From Onishia niordana (GTDB lineage: Bacteria > Pseudomonadota > Gammaproteobacteria > Pseudomonadales > Halomonadaceae): a DNA stretch of 64,000 nucleotides. Each line of letters begins with the position of its first letter. Position 1 is the first letter of the stretch. The notes beneath the pieces are model-generated. The model ran no database searches. It worked only from the letters and a program-made list of their open reading frames with translations, and had not been told where the DNA came from. The stretch spans positions 124,001 through 188,000 of the forward strand of contig NZ_SDSD01000006.1 of assembly GCF_004798965.1 (NCBI RefSeq), read 5' to 3'. The translations under genes were made by a program, and so were the position numbers. This document shows, in pieces, positions 1 to 9,816 of the stretch.

Positions 1-393
1 GTGGTGCTCGACTGTACCGACCGCTTCGCCTCGCGCTATGCCATCAATGCGGCCTGCCAGTCGGCGGGACGGCCGCTGGTCTCCGGGGCGGCTATCCGCT
101 TTGGCGGTCAGCTCGCTGTTTTCGATCCTCGAGACGCCAAGAGCCCCTGTTATGCCTGTCTCTATCCTCCCGGTGACCCCGGAGAAGATGAGCAGTTGAG
201 CTGCGCCGAAAACGGGGTGGTGGCACCACTGGTTGGGCTGATTGGCTGCTTTCAGGCGTTGGAAGCGGTCAAGATGCTCAGCGGCGCCGGCAGTACGCAT
301 CAAGGGCTTTCCACCTTCGACGGGCTTTCCGGTGAGTGGCGACGCTTTAGCGTGCCTCGTGACCCGGCATGTCCTGTGTGCGGGTCGCGTTGA
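1..393 (+). CDS. moeB: Molybdopterin-synthase adenylyltransferase, C-terminal part (5' end outside window)
   Basis: E1-like enzyme of the ThiF/MoeB/HesA family that adenylates the C-terminus of the small molybdopterin-synthase subunit (MoaD) in molybdenum cofactor synthesis. The 130 residues visible are the second half of the protein. They contain the adenylate-domain stretch VSGAAIRFGGQ, a CYAC pair and a CPVC pair that together form the family's structural zinc site, and the conserved SCAENG segment whose Cys corresponds to the conserved cysteine of E. coli MoeB. The reading frame is open from base 1, so the GTG there is an internal Val, not a start. The stop is TGA at 391-393. ThiF and HesA relatives share this fold, but the wording of the segments is closest to MoeB. 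No operon partner is visible downstream. Confidence 0.85.
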   Translation: MVLDCTDRFASRYAINAACQSAGRPLVSGAAIRFGGQLAVFDPRDAKSPCYACLYPPGDPGEDEQLSCAENGVVAPLVGLIGCFQALEAVKMLSGAGSTHQGLSTFDGLSGEWRRFSVPRDPACPVCGSR

Positions 394-467
394 TCGCTCC
401 GGGCGTCGGCGGTTGGCGACAGCTCGATGCCAAGTGTGGAAAGACCGCACAGCTAGCCTAACGGGCG

Positions 468-496
468 TATATAGGCCACGCTCCCTGGGGTATACT
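468..496 (+). promoter_or_regulatory. Possible promoter for ycfJ-like gene
   Basis: The 288-base gap before the ycfJ-like gene holds a TATACT box at 491-496, five of six matches to the sigma-70 -10 element. The hexamer 17 bases upstream (TATATA) is a poor -35. About 185 bases of leader would follow. The rest of the gap contains short GTCGAC-rich repeats near 630-656 but nothing recognisable as a gene. Confidence 0.3.
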
Positions 497-681
497 CGCC
501 TCGTCTCCGACTTGCCCGCGGCAGGACGCCGCCCGAGTCCCTCGCTTCATCCTTCCTGTTACCTCGCCTGGCGCTGGCGCGTGCCCAGGGGTGTGCGTCC
601 GGTTCCCGGATTCCCCCGAGCCGGCCCTATGTTGTCGACGCCCCTGTCGTCGACCCCGATGTCGTGTGTGAGGAGCGAGTC

Positions 682-1257
682 ATGAACAAGTCCATTGTGA
701 TCGGTACCACCCTGTCAGTCTTCGGTCTGGGCGGCCTTGCGGTCGGTGCCTATCAGGTCAGCAGTTATTCCCAGCCGCCTGAGCCGGTCTATGCCGATAT
801 CCTGCAGGTCGAGGCAGCGACCCGGACCATCGAGACCCCGCGAGAGGTTTGCGAGAATGTCGTGGTCAACCAGCAGGCGCCAAGCCGGGATCCGAACCGC
901 ATCATCGGCACTGCCGCGGGCGCTATCGTCGGTGGCTTGCTCGGCAATCAGGTCGGTGGCGGTAGCGGCAAGAAAATCGCCACCGTGGCAGGCGCCGTGG
1001 GCGGTGGCCTGGCGGGGCGCGAGGTGCAGGGTCGTATCGAGTCCGGCCAGACCACCACGTCCACCCGGCGTGAATGTCACACCGTGACCGATACCCGCCA
1101 GGAACAGCTGGGCTATGACGTCGAGTATCGGGTTGATGGTCAGGTTTACAGCGCTCGGCTTGATGAGGCGCCTCAGGGCAACCGGGTGCTGATGCAGAAC
1201 GGCCAGCCCCAGTGGCACGCCGGCCAGTCGACGCCCCAGACCGAGCCCCAAGGCTAA
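682..1257 (+). CDS. ycfJ: YcfJ-like glycine-zipper envelope protein
   Basis: 191-residue protein resembling E. coli YcfJ along its length. An N-terminal hydrophobic segment (about residues 5-25) is probably a signal anchor or uncleaved signal. A short periplasmic part with ETPREVCENV follows. Then comes a glycine-zipper 2TM domain (about residues 75-115) rich in GxxxG steps such as AGAIVGGLLG and AGAVGGGLAG. The C-terminal part carries CHTVTD and LGYDVEYRVDGQ, as in YcfJ/UmoD-type proteins. The ATG at 682 is chosen because AGGAGCG lies 5-10 bases upstream; an ATG 18 bases earlier has no ribosome binding site. The family is envelope-associated with no settled biochemical role (YcfJ is linked to biofilm and stress in E. 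coli). It appears to be a single-gene unit. Confidence 0.75.
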   Translation: MNKSIVIGTTLSVFGLGGLAVGAYQVSSYSQPPEPVYADILQVEAATRTIETPREVCENVVVNQQAPSRDPNRIIGTAAGAIVGGLLGNQVGGGSGKKIATVAGAVGGGLAGREVQGRIESGQTTTSTRRECHTVTDTRQEQLGYDVEYRVDGQVYSARLDEAPQGNRVLMQNGQPQWHAGQSTPQTEPQG

Positions 1258-1283
1258 GCTGTCTGAGTAGCATGTCACCACCG

Positions 1284-1314
1284 CGCTATCGCTGCCTGGT
1301 AGCGAGGTTTTGTT
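1284..1314 (+). terminator. Weak terminator-like hairpin after ycfJ-like gene
   Basis: CGCTATC (1284-1290) can pair with GGTAGCG (1298-1304) around a 7-base loop, with one G-T pair, and is followed by AGGTTTTGTT. The U-rich tail is short, so termination would be partial. Confidence 0.35.
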
Positions 1315-1488
1315 AGTAGCCCGTCTTCACGGGACTGCACTCCTGCGTGCAACCGAATCCCCGTTTCTCCAGGTGGGGGGCGAAGCGCTGCATGATTCAG
1401 CATCTTAACAATGCCGTGTATAGCTTTTGTCTAGTATTCGTATAGGGCGTCGCGTAGTCTGAGATCACTTACCCAAGGAGAGACTCCC

Positions 1489-1662
1489 ATGTTCGGTATC
1501 TTCAAAAGCGATCCCACCAAGAAGTTACAGAAGGCCTATGAGCGCAAGCTCGAGCAGGCGATGGAGGCCGCCCGCAATGGTGATATGCATGCCAATGCCA
1601 CCTTGACCACTGAAGCCGAGGCATTGCGCGAAGAAATCGAGTCACATAAGCATGCCGGATAG
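1489..1662 (+). CDS. DUF6435 (Lacal_2735-type) small protein
   Basis: 57-residue protein beginning MFGIFKSDPTKKL and consisting of a short N-terminal FK(S/K)DP motif followed by a predicted charged helical hairpin (KAYERKLEQAMEAARNGD, then EAEALREEIE). This pattern matches the DUF6435/Lacal_2735 family of small proteins, which has no assigned function. The ATG at 1489 is preceded by AAGGAGAG at the ideal distance, and a strong terminator follows at 1717. It is therefore a well-formed, probably well-translated single gene. There are no membrane segments or cysteines. I infer a cytoplasmic protein and assign no role. Confidence 0.75.
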   Translation: MFGIFKSDPTKKLQKAYERKLEQAMEAARNGDMHANATLTTEAEALREEIESHKHAG

Positions 1663-1716
1663 GGCCTGATGGGCAGGAGAGTGGGGTCGCCTCATCTTCC
1701 AGGCGTTAGATACGAC

Positions 1717-1743
1717 GACGCCCCCTGAAAAGGGGGCGTCTTT
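1717..1743 (+). terminator. Rho-independent terminator after DUF6435 gene
   Basis: A perfect 10-base-pair stem (1717-1726 with 1731-1740) closes a GAAA tetraloop and is followed by TTTC. It also lies just past the gatB stop on the other strand, but has no U tract in that direction. Confidence 0.8.
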
Positions 1744-1780
1744 CGTGTCAGCACTAGGTGCGGTGCCTCTCATCGATGCC

Positions 1781-3235
1781 TCAACACAGGGCGTCGAGCT
1801 TTTCCTTGAGCAGGCCATTGACCTGCTGGGGATTCGCGGTACCGCGAGAGGCCTTCATGACCTGGCCGACGAAGTAGCCGATCATCTTGCCACGCTTGTC
1901 CGGCTCGGCGTCGCGATACTGGGCGACCTGAACCGGGCTGTCAGCGATCACCTGATCGATCATCGCCTCGATGGCGCCGGTGTCGGTGACCTGCTTGAGG
2001 CCGCGGGCCTCGATGATGTCATCGGCACTATCACCTTCACCGGCCCACAGCGCGGCGAAGACCTGCTTGGCGGCCTTGCCGTTGATGGTCTCGTCCTTGA
2101 CGCGGGCCACCAGCTCACCGAGCTGAAGGGCCGAGACCGGGCTCGAGGCGATAGTCAGGCCTTCCTTGTTGAGGTGGCCGGCAAACTCGCCTTGCACCCA
2201 GTTGGCCGCCAGCTTGGCGTCGCCGCAAACCTCCTTCACACCTTCGAAGAAATCGGCCATGGCGCGAGTCGCCGACAGCACGCCGGCATCGTAGGCCGAG
2301 AGGCCAAGCTCGTTCTGGAAGCGTGCCCGTTTCTCGGCCGGCAGTTCCGGCAACGAGCTGCGCAGATGATCCACGTAGGCCGCATCGAGCACTACCGGCA
2401 AGAGGTCAGGGCAGGGAAAGTAACGGTAGTCGTTGGCCTCTTCCTTGGTGCGCATGCTGCGGGTTTCATCGGCTTCAGGATCGTATAGGCGCGTTTCCTG
2501 AACCACCTTGCCGCCATCCTCGATCAGCTCGATCTGGCGCTCGACCTCGAAGGCGATAGCGCGTTCCACGAAGCGGAAGGAGTTGACGTTCTTGATCTCG
2601 GCGCGGGTGCCAAAGGCTTCCTGGCCCTTGGGGCGAACCGAGACGTTGACGTCACAGCGCATCGAGCCCTCGGCCATGTTGCCGTCCGAGATGCCAAGGT
2701 AAGTGACGATGGAGTGCATCGCCTTCAGGTAGGCCACGGCTTCCTTGGCGGAGCGCATGTCCGGTTCGGAGACGATCTCCAAGAGCGGGGTGCCGGCGCG
2801 GTTCAGGTCGACCCCGGTCATGCTGTGGAAGTCCTCGTGGAGGGACTTGCCGGCGTCTTCCTCGAGGTGGGCGTGATGGACCCGTATGCGCTTGGTCTCG
2901 CCATCCTCGAGGGTGATCTCGACCTCACCTTGCCCGACGATCGGATGATACATCTGGCTGGTCTGGTAGCCCTTGGGCAGGTCCGGATAGAAGTAGTTCT
3001 TGCGATCGAAGATCGAGACCTCGGGAATCTCGGCATTGATGCCCAGGCCGAACTGCACCGCCATGGCCACGGCGGACTCGTTGAGTACCGGCAGCACCCC
3101 CGGCAGACCCAGATCTACGGCACACGCCTGGCTATTGGGCTCGGCGCCGAAGGCCGTGGAGGCACCGGAGAAGATCTTGGATTGGGTGGCCAGCTGGACG
3201 TGGACCTCAAGGCCGATCACGGTTTCCCATTGCAT
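1781..3235 (-). CDS. gatB: Asp-tRNA(Asn)/Glu-tRNA(Gln) amidotransferase subunit B
   Basis: Subunit of GatCAB, which converts mis-charged Glu-tRNA(Gln) and/or Asp-tRNA(Asn) into Gln-tRNA and Asn-tRNA. GatB binds the tRNA and activates the side-chain carboxyl with ATP. The 484-residue length is normal. Visible signatures are GLEVHVQL near residue 8, the segment [15 protein letters not shown] near residue 77, and [16 protein letters not shown] near residue 144 (the family signature). A helical and YqeY-like tail domain ends near the C-terminus ([15 protein letters not shown]). Its ATG shares a base with the gatA stop (TAATG), so translation is probably coupled. Confidence 0.97.
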   Translation of the reverse strand: MQWETVIGLEVHVQLATQSKIFSGASTAFGAEPNSQACAVDLGLPGVLPVLNESAVAMAVQFGLGINAEIPEVSIFDRKNYFYPDLPKGYQTSQMYHPIVGQGEVEITLEDGETKRIRVHHAHLEEDAGKSLHEDFHSMTGVDLNRAGTPLLEIVSEPDMRSAKEAVAYLKAMHSIVTYLGISDGNMAEGSMRCDVNVSVRPKGQEAFGTRAEIKNVNSFRFVERAIAFEVERQIELIEDGGKVVQETRLYDPEADETRSMRTKEEANDYRYFPCPDLLPVVLDAAYVDHLRSSLPELPAEKRARFQNELGLSAYDAGVLSATRAMADFFEGVKEVCGDAKLAANWVQGEFAGHLNKEGLTIASSPVSALQLGELVARVKDETINGKAAKQVFAALWAGEGDSADDIIEARGLKQVTDTGAIEAMIDQVIADSPVQVAQYRDAEPDKRGKMIGYFVGQVMKASRGTANPQQVNGLLKEKLDALC

Positions 3236-4695
3236 TATGCGTTCTCCTTGCCGAAGGCCGGGCGTTGCTGGTGCCAGTCGGTGACCTGCTGGAACTGGTG
3301 GGCGACATTGAGCAGCTGGGTTTCGGCGAAGTGCGGGCCGAGGATCTGCAGACCCACCGGGCGGCCATTGACGGTGCCGGCCGGCACGCTAATGCCGGGA
3401 ATGCCCGCCAGGTTGATGGCAATGGTGTAAATGTCCTGCAGGTACATCGAGACCGGGTCCTTGTTGGCCCCCAGATCAAACGCCGGGGTTGGCGTCGACG
3501 GGCCCATCAGCACGTCGACTTCCTCGAAGGCATCCATGAAGTCCTGGCGGATCAACCGGCGGACCTGCTGAGCCTTCTTGTAGTAGGCATCAAAGAAGCC
3601 TTCGGAGAGGGTGTGAGTGCCGATCAGGATGCGACGCTTGACCTCGTCGCCGAAGCCTTCGGCCCGCGAGCGTTTGTAGAGATCCTCGAGATCCGCCGGT
3701 GCGTTGCAACGGTGGCCGAAGCGCACCCCGTCATAGCGCGACAGGTTGGAAGACGCCTCGGCCGGGGCGATGACGTAATAGGCCGGGATGGCGTGATGGG
3801 TGTGCGGTAGACTGACTTCCTGCACGGTCGCGCCAAGGGATTCGTAGACCTTGACCGCTTCGCGAATAGCCGTTTCCACCTCCGGGTCCAGGCCGTCGCC
3901 GAAATATTCCTTGGGCAGGCCGATCCTGAGGCCAGAAAGCGAGGCGCCGAGTTCGGCACGATAGTCGGGTACGCCACGGGCCACGCTGGTGGAGTCGCGC
4001 AGGTCGTGGCCGGCGATGGCGCTCAACAGCAGTGCGCAATCCTCGGCCGTACGGGCCATGGGGCCAGCCTGATCGAGGCTCGACGCGTAAGCCACCATGC
4101 CGTAGCGAGAGACACGACCATAGGTGGGCTTCAGGCCGGTGATGCCGCAGAAAGCGGCCGGCTGACGAATCGAGCCACCGGTGTCGGTGCCAAGCGCTGC
4201 CGGCACCAGGCCAGCGGCCACGGCGGCGGCGCTGCCACCGGAGCTGCCACCGGGCACAGCGGTGAGATCCCAGGGGTTCTTCACCGGGCCATAGTGGCTG
4301 TTCTCGTTGGAGGAGCCCATGGCGAACTCGTCCATGTTGGTCTTGCCCAGGCTCACGGTCCCGGCATGCTTGAGCTTTTCGACCACATGCGCGTCATAGG
4401 GCGCAATGAAATTGTCGAGCATCTTCGAGCCGCAACTGGTCTTCACGTCCTGGGTGCAGAAGATGTCTTTCAGGGCCAAGGGCAGGCCGGTGAGTGGTCC
4501 TGCTTCGCCGCGGGCGCGGGCGGCATCGGCGGCATCGGCGGCGGCCAGTGCCTGCTCGGCGGTCACGCTGATGAAGCTGTTGAGCTCACCGTCGAAGCGC
4601 TCGATACGCGCGAGCAGCGATTCGGTCAATTGGCGGCTGGTGAACTCGCCGGCCTCGAGGGCGCGGGCAAGCTCGGTCAGGGTCATGTCATGCAT
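3235..4695 (-). CDS. gatA: Asp-tRNA(Asn)/Glu-tRNA(Gln) amidotransferase subunit A
   Basis: Glutaminase subunit of GatCAB, which releases ammonia from glutamine and channels it to GatB. It is an amidase-signature enzyme of 486 residues. The Ser-cisSer-Lys triad is visible as Lys76 in LALKDIF, Ser151 in [10 protein letters not shown] and Ser175 in GTDTGGSIR. The start at [10 protein letters not shown] could alternatively be Met4, which aligns equally well with family N-termini. It lies between gatC (43-base spacing) and gatB (overlap). Confidence 0.97.
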   Translation of the reverse strand: MHDMTLTELARALEAGEFTSRQLTESLLARIERFDGELNSFISVTAEQALAAADAADAARARGEAGPLTGLPLALKDIFCTQDVKTSCGSKMLDNFIAPYDAHVVEKLKHAGTVSLGKTNMDEFAMGSSNENSHYGPVKNPWDLTAVPGGSSGGSAAAVAAGLVPAALGTDTGGSIRQPAAFCGITGLKPTYGRVSRYGMVAYASSLDQAGPMARTAEDCALLLSAIAGHDLRDSTSVARGVPDYRAELGASLSGLRIGLPKEYFGDGLDPEVETAIREAVKVYESLGATVQEVSLPHTHHAIPAYYVIAPAEASSNLSRYDGVRFGHRCNAPADLEDLYKRSRAEGFGDEVKRRILIGTHTLSEGFFDAYYKKAQQVRRLIRQDFMDAFEEVDVLMGPSTPTPAFDLGANKDPVSMYLQDIYTIAINLAGIPGISVPAGTVNGRPVGLQILGPHFAETQLLNVAHQFQQVTDWHQQRPAFGKENA

Positions 4696-4738
4696 TGAGG
4701 CTTGGCTCCAGATGAGGCATTCGGTCAGCGATCAGGGC

Positions 4739-5026
4739 TCACTCGACGACGCGGGGCACCAGATAAAGGCCATTTTCCACCGCGGGGGCGTTGCGCTGGA
4801 ATCGCTCGCGCTGGTCGGTCTCGGTGACCTCGTCGGCGCGTAGGCGCTGAGTAGCATCCAGCGGGTGTGCCAAGGGGGCCACGCCGTCGGTATTGACCGT
4901 CTGCAGGTGATCGGCCATCTCGAGGATCCGTGTCAGGTCGTCGACATAGCGGTCGGCGTCGGTCTCATCGAGGCCCAAGCGGGCCAGATGTGCTGCGCGC
5001 CGCACATCTTTAGGTTCAAGCGCCAT
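4739..5026 (-). CDS. gatC: Asp-tRNA(Asn)/Glu-tRNA(Gln) amidotransferase subunit C
   Basis: The small 95-residue subunit that wraps around the GatA-GatB interface and stabilises the complex. The sequence shows the family pattern: V..AHLARLGL near the N-terminus, a central helix (LTRILEMADHLQTVNTDGV) and a C-terminal NAPAVENGLYLVPRVVE motif that sits in the GatA interface. It is first of a three-gene minus-strand operon gatC-gatA-gatB, divergent from mreB across a 208-base gap in which I could not identify a convincing promoter for either direction. Confidence 0.95.
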   Translation of the reverse strand: MALEPKDVRRAAHLARLGLDETDADRYVDDLTRILEMADHLQTVNTDGVAPLAHPLDATQRLRADEVTETDQRERFQRNAPAVENGLYLVPRVVE

Positions 5027-5225
5027 GGTGAATATCCCTTGAGCGTGGATCGTGGCGGCGGCGCCAGGCAGGCGTCATCCGCAGTAAATAACCGTAAAAT
5101 GTACCATATCCTGGGGCGACTGGCAGGACTTGACTCACGGGGCCGCCCCCCCAATGTTGCTTGCTGCATCAAGGCCGCGATGGTACCGTTTGCCTCCGCA
5201 CAGGGTTCCGGTCTGCACTAGGTGA

Positions 5226-6272
<1,047 letters not shown>

Positions 6273-6306
6273 CCTGTTCGCTAGACCGTGACCCGGGGGA
6301 CTGCTT

Positions 6307-7203
6307 ATTAAACCGCTGTTCACGCACGCGTCAGTGCCCGGTTACCGCATGCTGCTGTGTGCAATACTGGCACTGACGTTGATGTTCGCGGAACATCAAT
6401 TGACGCGGGTCGAAAACCTGCGCGCGCAGCTGTCGACCGTGGTCGCCCCCATCCAGTGGTTGGTCAGCCTGCCCAGTGATGCCCTTACATGGGGCTCGCT
6501 TGTCGTCTCTGACCAGAGCGCTCTGGTCGACGAAAACCGCAAGCTTCGCCAGCAACTGCTGACCCTGTCTCACCGCGTGCAGCGCATGGCCAGCCTGACG
6601 GCCGAAAATGTGCGCTTGCGCGAACTCCTGAATGCCACCCGGCGCGATGAGATGCCTTTTCTCACCGCTGAACTTCTGTCGCTGGATTCCGACCCCTTCA
6701 CCCATCAGATGGTCATCGACCGTGGGCGTCGCAATGGTGTCTATGTGGGGCAACCGGTGATGGATGCATCAGGGTTGGTGGGGCAGGTCACGTCCGTCTC
6801 GGCCTATTCCAGTCGGGTGTTGATGGTGGCGGATGCCAACCATGCCATGCCCGTGCAGGTGAATCGTAACGGGCTGCGTTTCATCGTTCAGGGAACGGGA
6901 CGCTTTAATGCCATGAGCGTACTCCATGTGGCCGATACCGCTGATATCCGAGAAGGGGATCTACTGGTGTCCTCGGGTCTCGCCGGTCGTTTTCCTGTTG
7001 GCTACCCGGTAGCACGCGTCAGCGAGGTAACCCATGACCCGGGCGAACCCTTCGCCACGGTGATGGCGGAGCCGGTCGCCAAGCTGCAGCGTGCGCGACA
7101 CTTCCTGTTGCTGTTTCCACCGGATGTCGATGTCGCGGCCGGTGATGCGCTGTGGACGGATGACTTTGCTCTTGATCCTCTGCCCAAGGAGCTGATGCCC
7201 TGA
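6307..7203 (+). CDS. mreC: Rod shape-determining protein MreC (probable ATT start)
   Basis: Bitopic inner-membrane protein whose periplasmic domain links MreB filaments to PBP2 and MreD. There is a membrane segment at about residues 14-31, a coiled coil around LVDENRKLRQQLL, and then the beta-rich MreC domain (DRGRRNGVYVGQPV, GLVGQV). No ATG precedes the conserved region. The first conventional choice, GTG at 6334, has no ribosome binding site and removes nine conserved-looking residues. Starting at ATT 6307 gives (M)KPLFTHASVPGYRMLL, which aligns residue for residue with E. coli MreC (MKPIFSRGPSLQIRLIL), and GGGGGA sits exactly 6 bases upstream. With this start the protein has 298 residues. 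CTG at 6301 is adjacent to the purine run and is less likely. The stop overlaps the mreD start (TGATG). Confidence 0.88.
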   Translation: MKPLFTHASVPGYRMLLCAILALTLMFAEHQLTRVENLRAQLSTVVAPIQWLVSLPSDALTWGSLVVSDQSALVDENRKLRQQLLTLSHRVQRMASLTAENVRLRELLNATRRDEMPFLTAELLSLDSDPFTHQMVIDRGRRNGVYVGQPVMDASGLVGQVTSVSAYSSRVLMVADANHAMPVQVNRNGLRFIVQGTGRFNAMSVLHVADTADIREGDLLVSSGLAGRFPVGYPVARVSEVTHDPGEPFATVMAEPVAKLQRARHFLLLFPPDVDVAAGDALWTDDFALDPLPKELMP

Positions 7204-7691
7204 TGGTTGCCATGGGACTTCGTGGATACCTGCTGGTATGGTCGACCCTGCTGCTGGCGCTATGCCTGCAGGTCATGCCGCTGGCCGACAAATGGCTGAT
7301 GTGGCGTCCCGACTGGTTAGGACTGATGCTGATTTACTGGTGCATGGTCATGCCTCAGCGTGTCGGGGTCTTTTACGGCTTTATACTGGGGATCCTGCTC
7401 GACCTGATCGAGGGCTCACCGCTCGGGTTGAATGCGTTGGCTCTGTCGCTGCTGGCCTTTCTGATCGCCTTGGTCTATCAGCGCATGCGCGCCTATTCAC
7501 TGGTTCAGCAAGCGGTGCTGATCGTTGTGCTGCTGGGCATCGTGCAATTGGTCGAACAATGGTTGATGACCCTCTTTGGCCCCTTCTCTATTCACCTGGC
7601 CTTCCTGTTGCCGTCATTGATCGGCGCCCTCCTGTGGCCCTGGCTGTTCACCATGCTGCAGGCCTTGCGCCGTCGCTTTGCCGTATCCTGA
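7203..7691 (+). CDS. mreD: Rod shape-determining protein MreD
   Basis: A 162-residue polytopic inner-membrane partner of MreC in the elongasome. Four to five hydrophobic segments are visible (about residues 7-25, 35-60, 65-90, 98-120, 130-150), as is the family loop around DLIEGSPLGLNAL. The ATG at 7203 overlaps the mreC stop codon, indicating translational coupling; Met4 is an alternative start. It is the last gene of mreBCD and maf follows after 27 bases. Confidence 0.93.
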   Translation: MVAMGLRGYLLVWSTLLLALCLQVMPLADKWLMWRPDWLGLMLIYWCMVMPQRVGVFYGFILGILLDLIEGSPLGLNALALSLLAFLIALVYQRMRAYSLVQQAVLIVVLLGIVQLVEQWLMTLFGPFSIHLAFLLPSLIGALLWPWLFTMLQALRRRFAVS

Positions 7692-7718
7692 CCAAGGCCT
7701 TACTCAAAGGAGGCGTGC

Positions 7719-8309
7719 ATGCCTCATCTGTGCCTGGCGTCGGCATCCCCGCGCCGCCTGGAACTCTTGACCTCGATCGACGTCGACTGTGACGTGCGCC
7801 CCGTCGATATCGACGAGACACCGCAACCGGGGGAAAATCCTCGTGACTACGTTTGCCGGCTGGCGCGAGAGAAGGCGCTTGCTGGTGCGGCTTTTTCTGA
7901 TCTTCCTGTCCTTGGGTCGGACACGGCGGTCGTGCTGGATGGCGAGATCCTGGGTAAGCCCCGTGATCGCGCCCATGCGCTCGAGATGCTGTCGGCCCTG
8001 TCTGATACCACCCATGAGGTGCTGACCGGCGTGGCGGTGAGCGGCCCTCAGGGGCTTTTAGATGTCTGCGTGACGACGCGGGTCGGGTTGCGCGCGATCA
8101 GTCCCCGTGAGGCAGCCGCCTACTGGGAGACGGGCGAGCCTTGTGACAAGGCCGGCGGCTACGGCATTCAGGGCCGGGCAGCGGTGTTCGTGTCGCATAT
8201 CGAGGGCAGTCATAGCGCGGTGGTTGGCTTGCCGCTATACGAGACCGCCGAGCTGCTCGAACGCCAGGGTGTGGCGCTGTGGATGAGTGATCGGGCAGCT
8301 GTGTCATAA
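7719..8309 (+). CDS. maf: Maf-type nucleoside triphosphate pyrophosphatase (YhdE subfamily)
   Basis: Hydrolyses non-canonical or excess nucleoside triphosphates to the monophosphate and pyrophosphate. The YhdE subgroup prefers dTTP/UTP. The 196-residue protein carries the Maf signature [10 protein letters not shown] near the N-terminus, a DTAVVLDG segment with the catalytic Asp, [13 protein letters not shown], and [12 protein letters not shown] strong AAAGGAGG ribosome site lies ahead of the ATG. The position between mreD and rng is the same as in E. coli and Pseudomonas, which supports YhdE over the paralogue YceF. Confidence 0.92.
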   Translation: MPHLCLASASPRRLELLTSIDVDCDVRPVDIDETPQPGENPRDYVCRLAREKALAGAAFSDLPVLGSDTAVVLDGEILGKPRDRAHALEMLSALSDTTHEVLTGVAVSGPQGLLDVCVTTRVGLRAISPREAAAYWETGEPCDKAGGYGIQGRAAVFVSHIEGSHSAVVGLPLYETAELLERQGVALWMSDRAAVS

Positions 8310-8342
8310 TATTCGTAAGAGCAAATGATTAAGGAAGCCCGC

Positions 8343-9806
8343 ATGAGCGGTGAAGTACTGATCAATCTGACGCCCATGGAAACGCGTGTGGCGGTGGTCG
8401 AGAACGGCGTCCTGCAGGAGGCTTTCATCGAGCGCAGCGGGCGAAGGGGTATTGTCGGCAATATCTACCGCGGCAAGGTGGTGAGGGTGTTGCCCGGCAT
8501 GCAGGCCGCTTTCGTCGATATCGGCATCGAGCGGGCCGCCTTCATTCATGCTCATGAAGTCATGGCGCCCAATACACCGCCTGACGAGCAGGCGTCGATC
8601 AGTCAATTGCTTCAGGAAGGGCAGCCGCTGGTCGTCCAGGCCACCAAGGACCCGATCGGTTCCAAGGGGGCTCGGCTTACTACGCATCTTTCCGTGCCCT
8701 CGCGCTACCTGGTCTACATGCCGGACTCACCGCATAACGGCGTTTCCCAGCGTATTGAAGACGAGGCCGAACGGGAGCGCCTGCGTCAGCTGACACTGGC
8801 CTGTCAGGCGGAGCAGGATATCGAGATCACCGGCGGTTTCATCATTCGAACCGCTGCCGAAGGCGTGACGCGCGAAGAGCTCTATGCCGATATGAACTTT
8901 CTGCTGCGCCTATGGCGCAGGGTCAGCGAGCGGAAGCATACGGCCGGCATCCCTAGCGTGATCTACGACGATCTGCCGCTGTTCATCCGCACACTGCGCG
9001 ATGTGATGCGAGACGAGATCGAACGGGTGCGCATCGACTCCCGTGAAAATTTCCAGAAGCTGATCGAGTTTGCCCGGGAATTCATGCCCGGCACCGAGTC
9101 ACGCATCGAGTACTATCCAGGTGAGCGGCCGATCTTCGATCTCTACAGCGTCGAGGACGAGATCCAGAAAGCCCTGGGACGCAAGGTGCAGCTCAAATCC
9201 GGGGGATATCTCGTGATTGACCCCACCGAAGCGATGACCACCATCGACGTCAACACCGGGGGCTATGTCGGTCACCGCAACCTCGAGGAGACGATCTTCA
9301 AGACCAACCTCGAGGCCGCCACGGCGATCGTCCGCCAGCTCAGGCTGCGCAATCTCGGTGGCATCGTCATCATCGACTTCATCGATATGGACGACCCCGA
9401 GCACCAGCGCCAGGTACTGCGCATGCTCGAGAAGTTGCTGGAGCGTGATCATGCCAAGACCAAGTGTACCGGGGTCACCGAGCTTGGTCTTGTTCAGTTG
9501 ACGCGCAAACGGACGCGGGAGAGCCTCGAGCAGACCCTCTGTGAGGCCTGCTCGGTGTGTCATGGTCGTGGCACCCTCAAGACACCGGAATCGGTATGCT
9601 ATGAGATATTTCGCGAGATTCTTCGCGAGGATCGCGCCTATAGCGCCGAGACCTATATGGTGCTGGCTGCGCAGGCAGTGGTCGATCGCCTGCTCGATGA
9701 GGAATCGTCCTCCGTTGCCGACCTGGAAGCCTTTATCGGCAAGACCATACGCTTCCAGGTGGAAGCCCACTATTCCCAAGAGCAGTACGATATCGTACTG
9801 ATGTAG
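8343..9806 (+). CDS. rng: Ribonuclease G
   Basis: Endoribonuclease of the RNase E/G family that matures the 5' end of 16S rRNA and cuts some mRNAs. The 487-residue protein has an N-terminal S1 domain (YRGKVVRVLPGMQAAFVDIG). The DNase I-like catalytic part has Asp near 302 in DVNTGG and Asp near 345 in IDFIDMDD. The zinc-link cysteines are in CEACSVC near residue 400. The long C-terminal scaffold of RNase E is absent. The ATG at 8343 is preferred over one 18 bases earlier because AAGGAAG is correctly spaced before it and the protein then begins MSGEVLIN, close to family N-termini. Confidence 0.95.
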   Translation: MSGEVLINLTPMETRVAVVENGVLQEAFIERSGRRGIVGNIYRGKVVRVLPGMQAAFVDIGIERAAFIHAHEVMAPNTPPDEQASISQLLQEGQPLVVQATKDPIGSKGARLTTHLSVPSRYLVYMPDSPHNGVSQRIEDEAERERLRQLTLACQAEQDIEITGGFIIRTAAEGVTREELYADMNFLLRLWRRVSERKHTAGIPSVIYDDLPLFIRTLRDVMRDEIERVRIDSRENFQKLIEFAREFMPGTESRIEYYPGERPIFDLYSVEDEIQKALGRKVQLKSGGYLVIDPTEAMTTIDVNTGGYVGHRNLEETIFKTNLEAATAIVRQLRLRNLGGIVIIDFIDMDDPEHQRQVLRMLEKLLERDHAKTKCTGVTELGLVQLTRKRTRESLEQTLCEACSVCHGRGTLKTPESVCYEIFREILREDRAYSAETYMVLAAQAVVDRLLDEESSSVADLEAFIGKTIRFQVEAHYSQEQYDIVLM

Positions 9807-9816
9807 GAGGCGTGAC

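Noticed and set aside
1745-2488. Long plus-strand frame opposite gatB (247 residues)
   Set aside because: It is antisense to a clear gatB, has no ribosome site and no family-like text; such frames are common opposite GC-rich genes.
5130-5158. TTGACT at 5130 as -35 of an mreB promoter
   Set aside because: The hexamer 17 bases downstream (AATGTT) is a poor -10, so I did not list it as a promoter.
6334-7203. mreC starting at GTG 6334
   Set aside because: No ribosome site is present and it removes a segment that aligns with the E. coli N-terminus; ATT at 6307 fits better.
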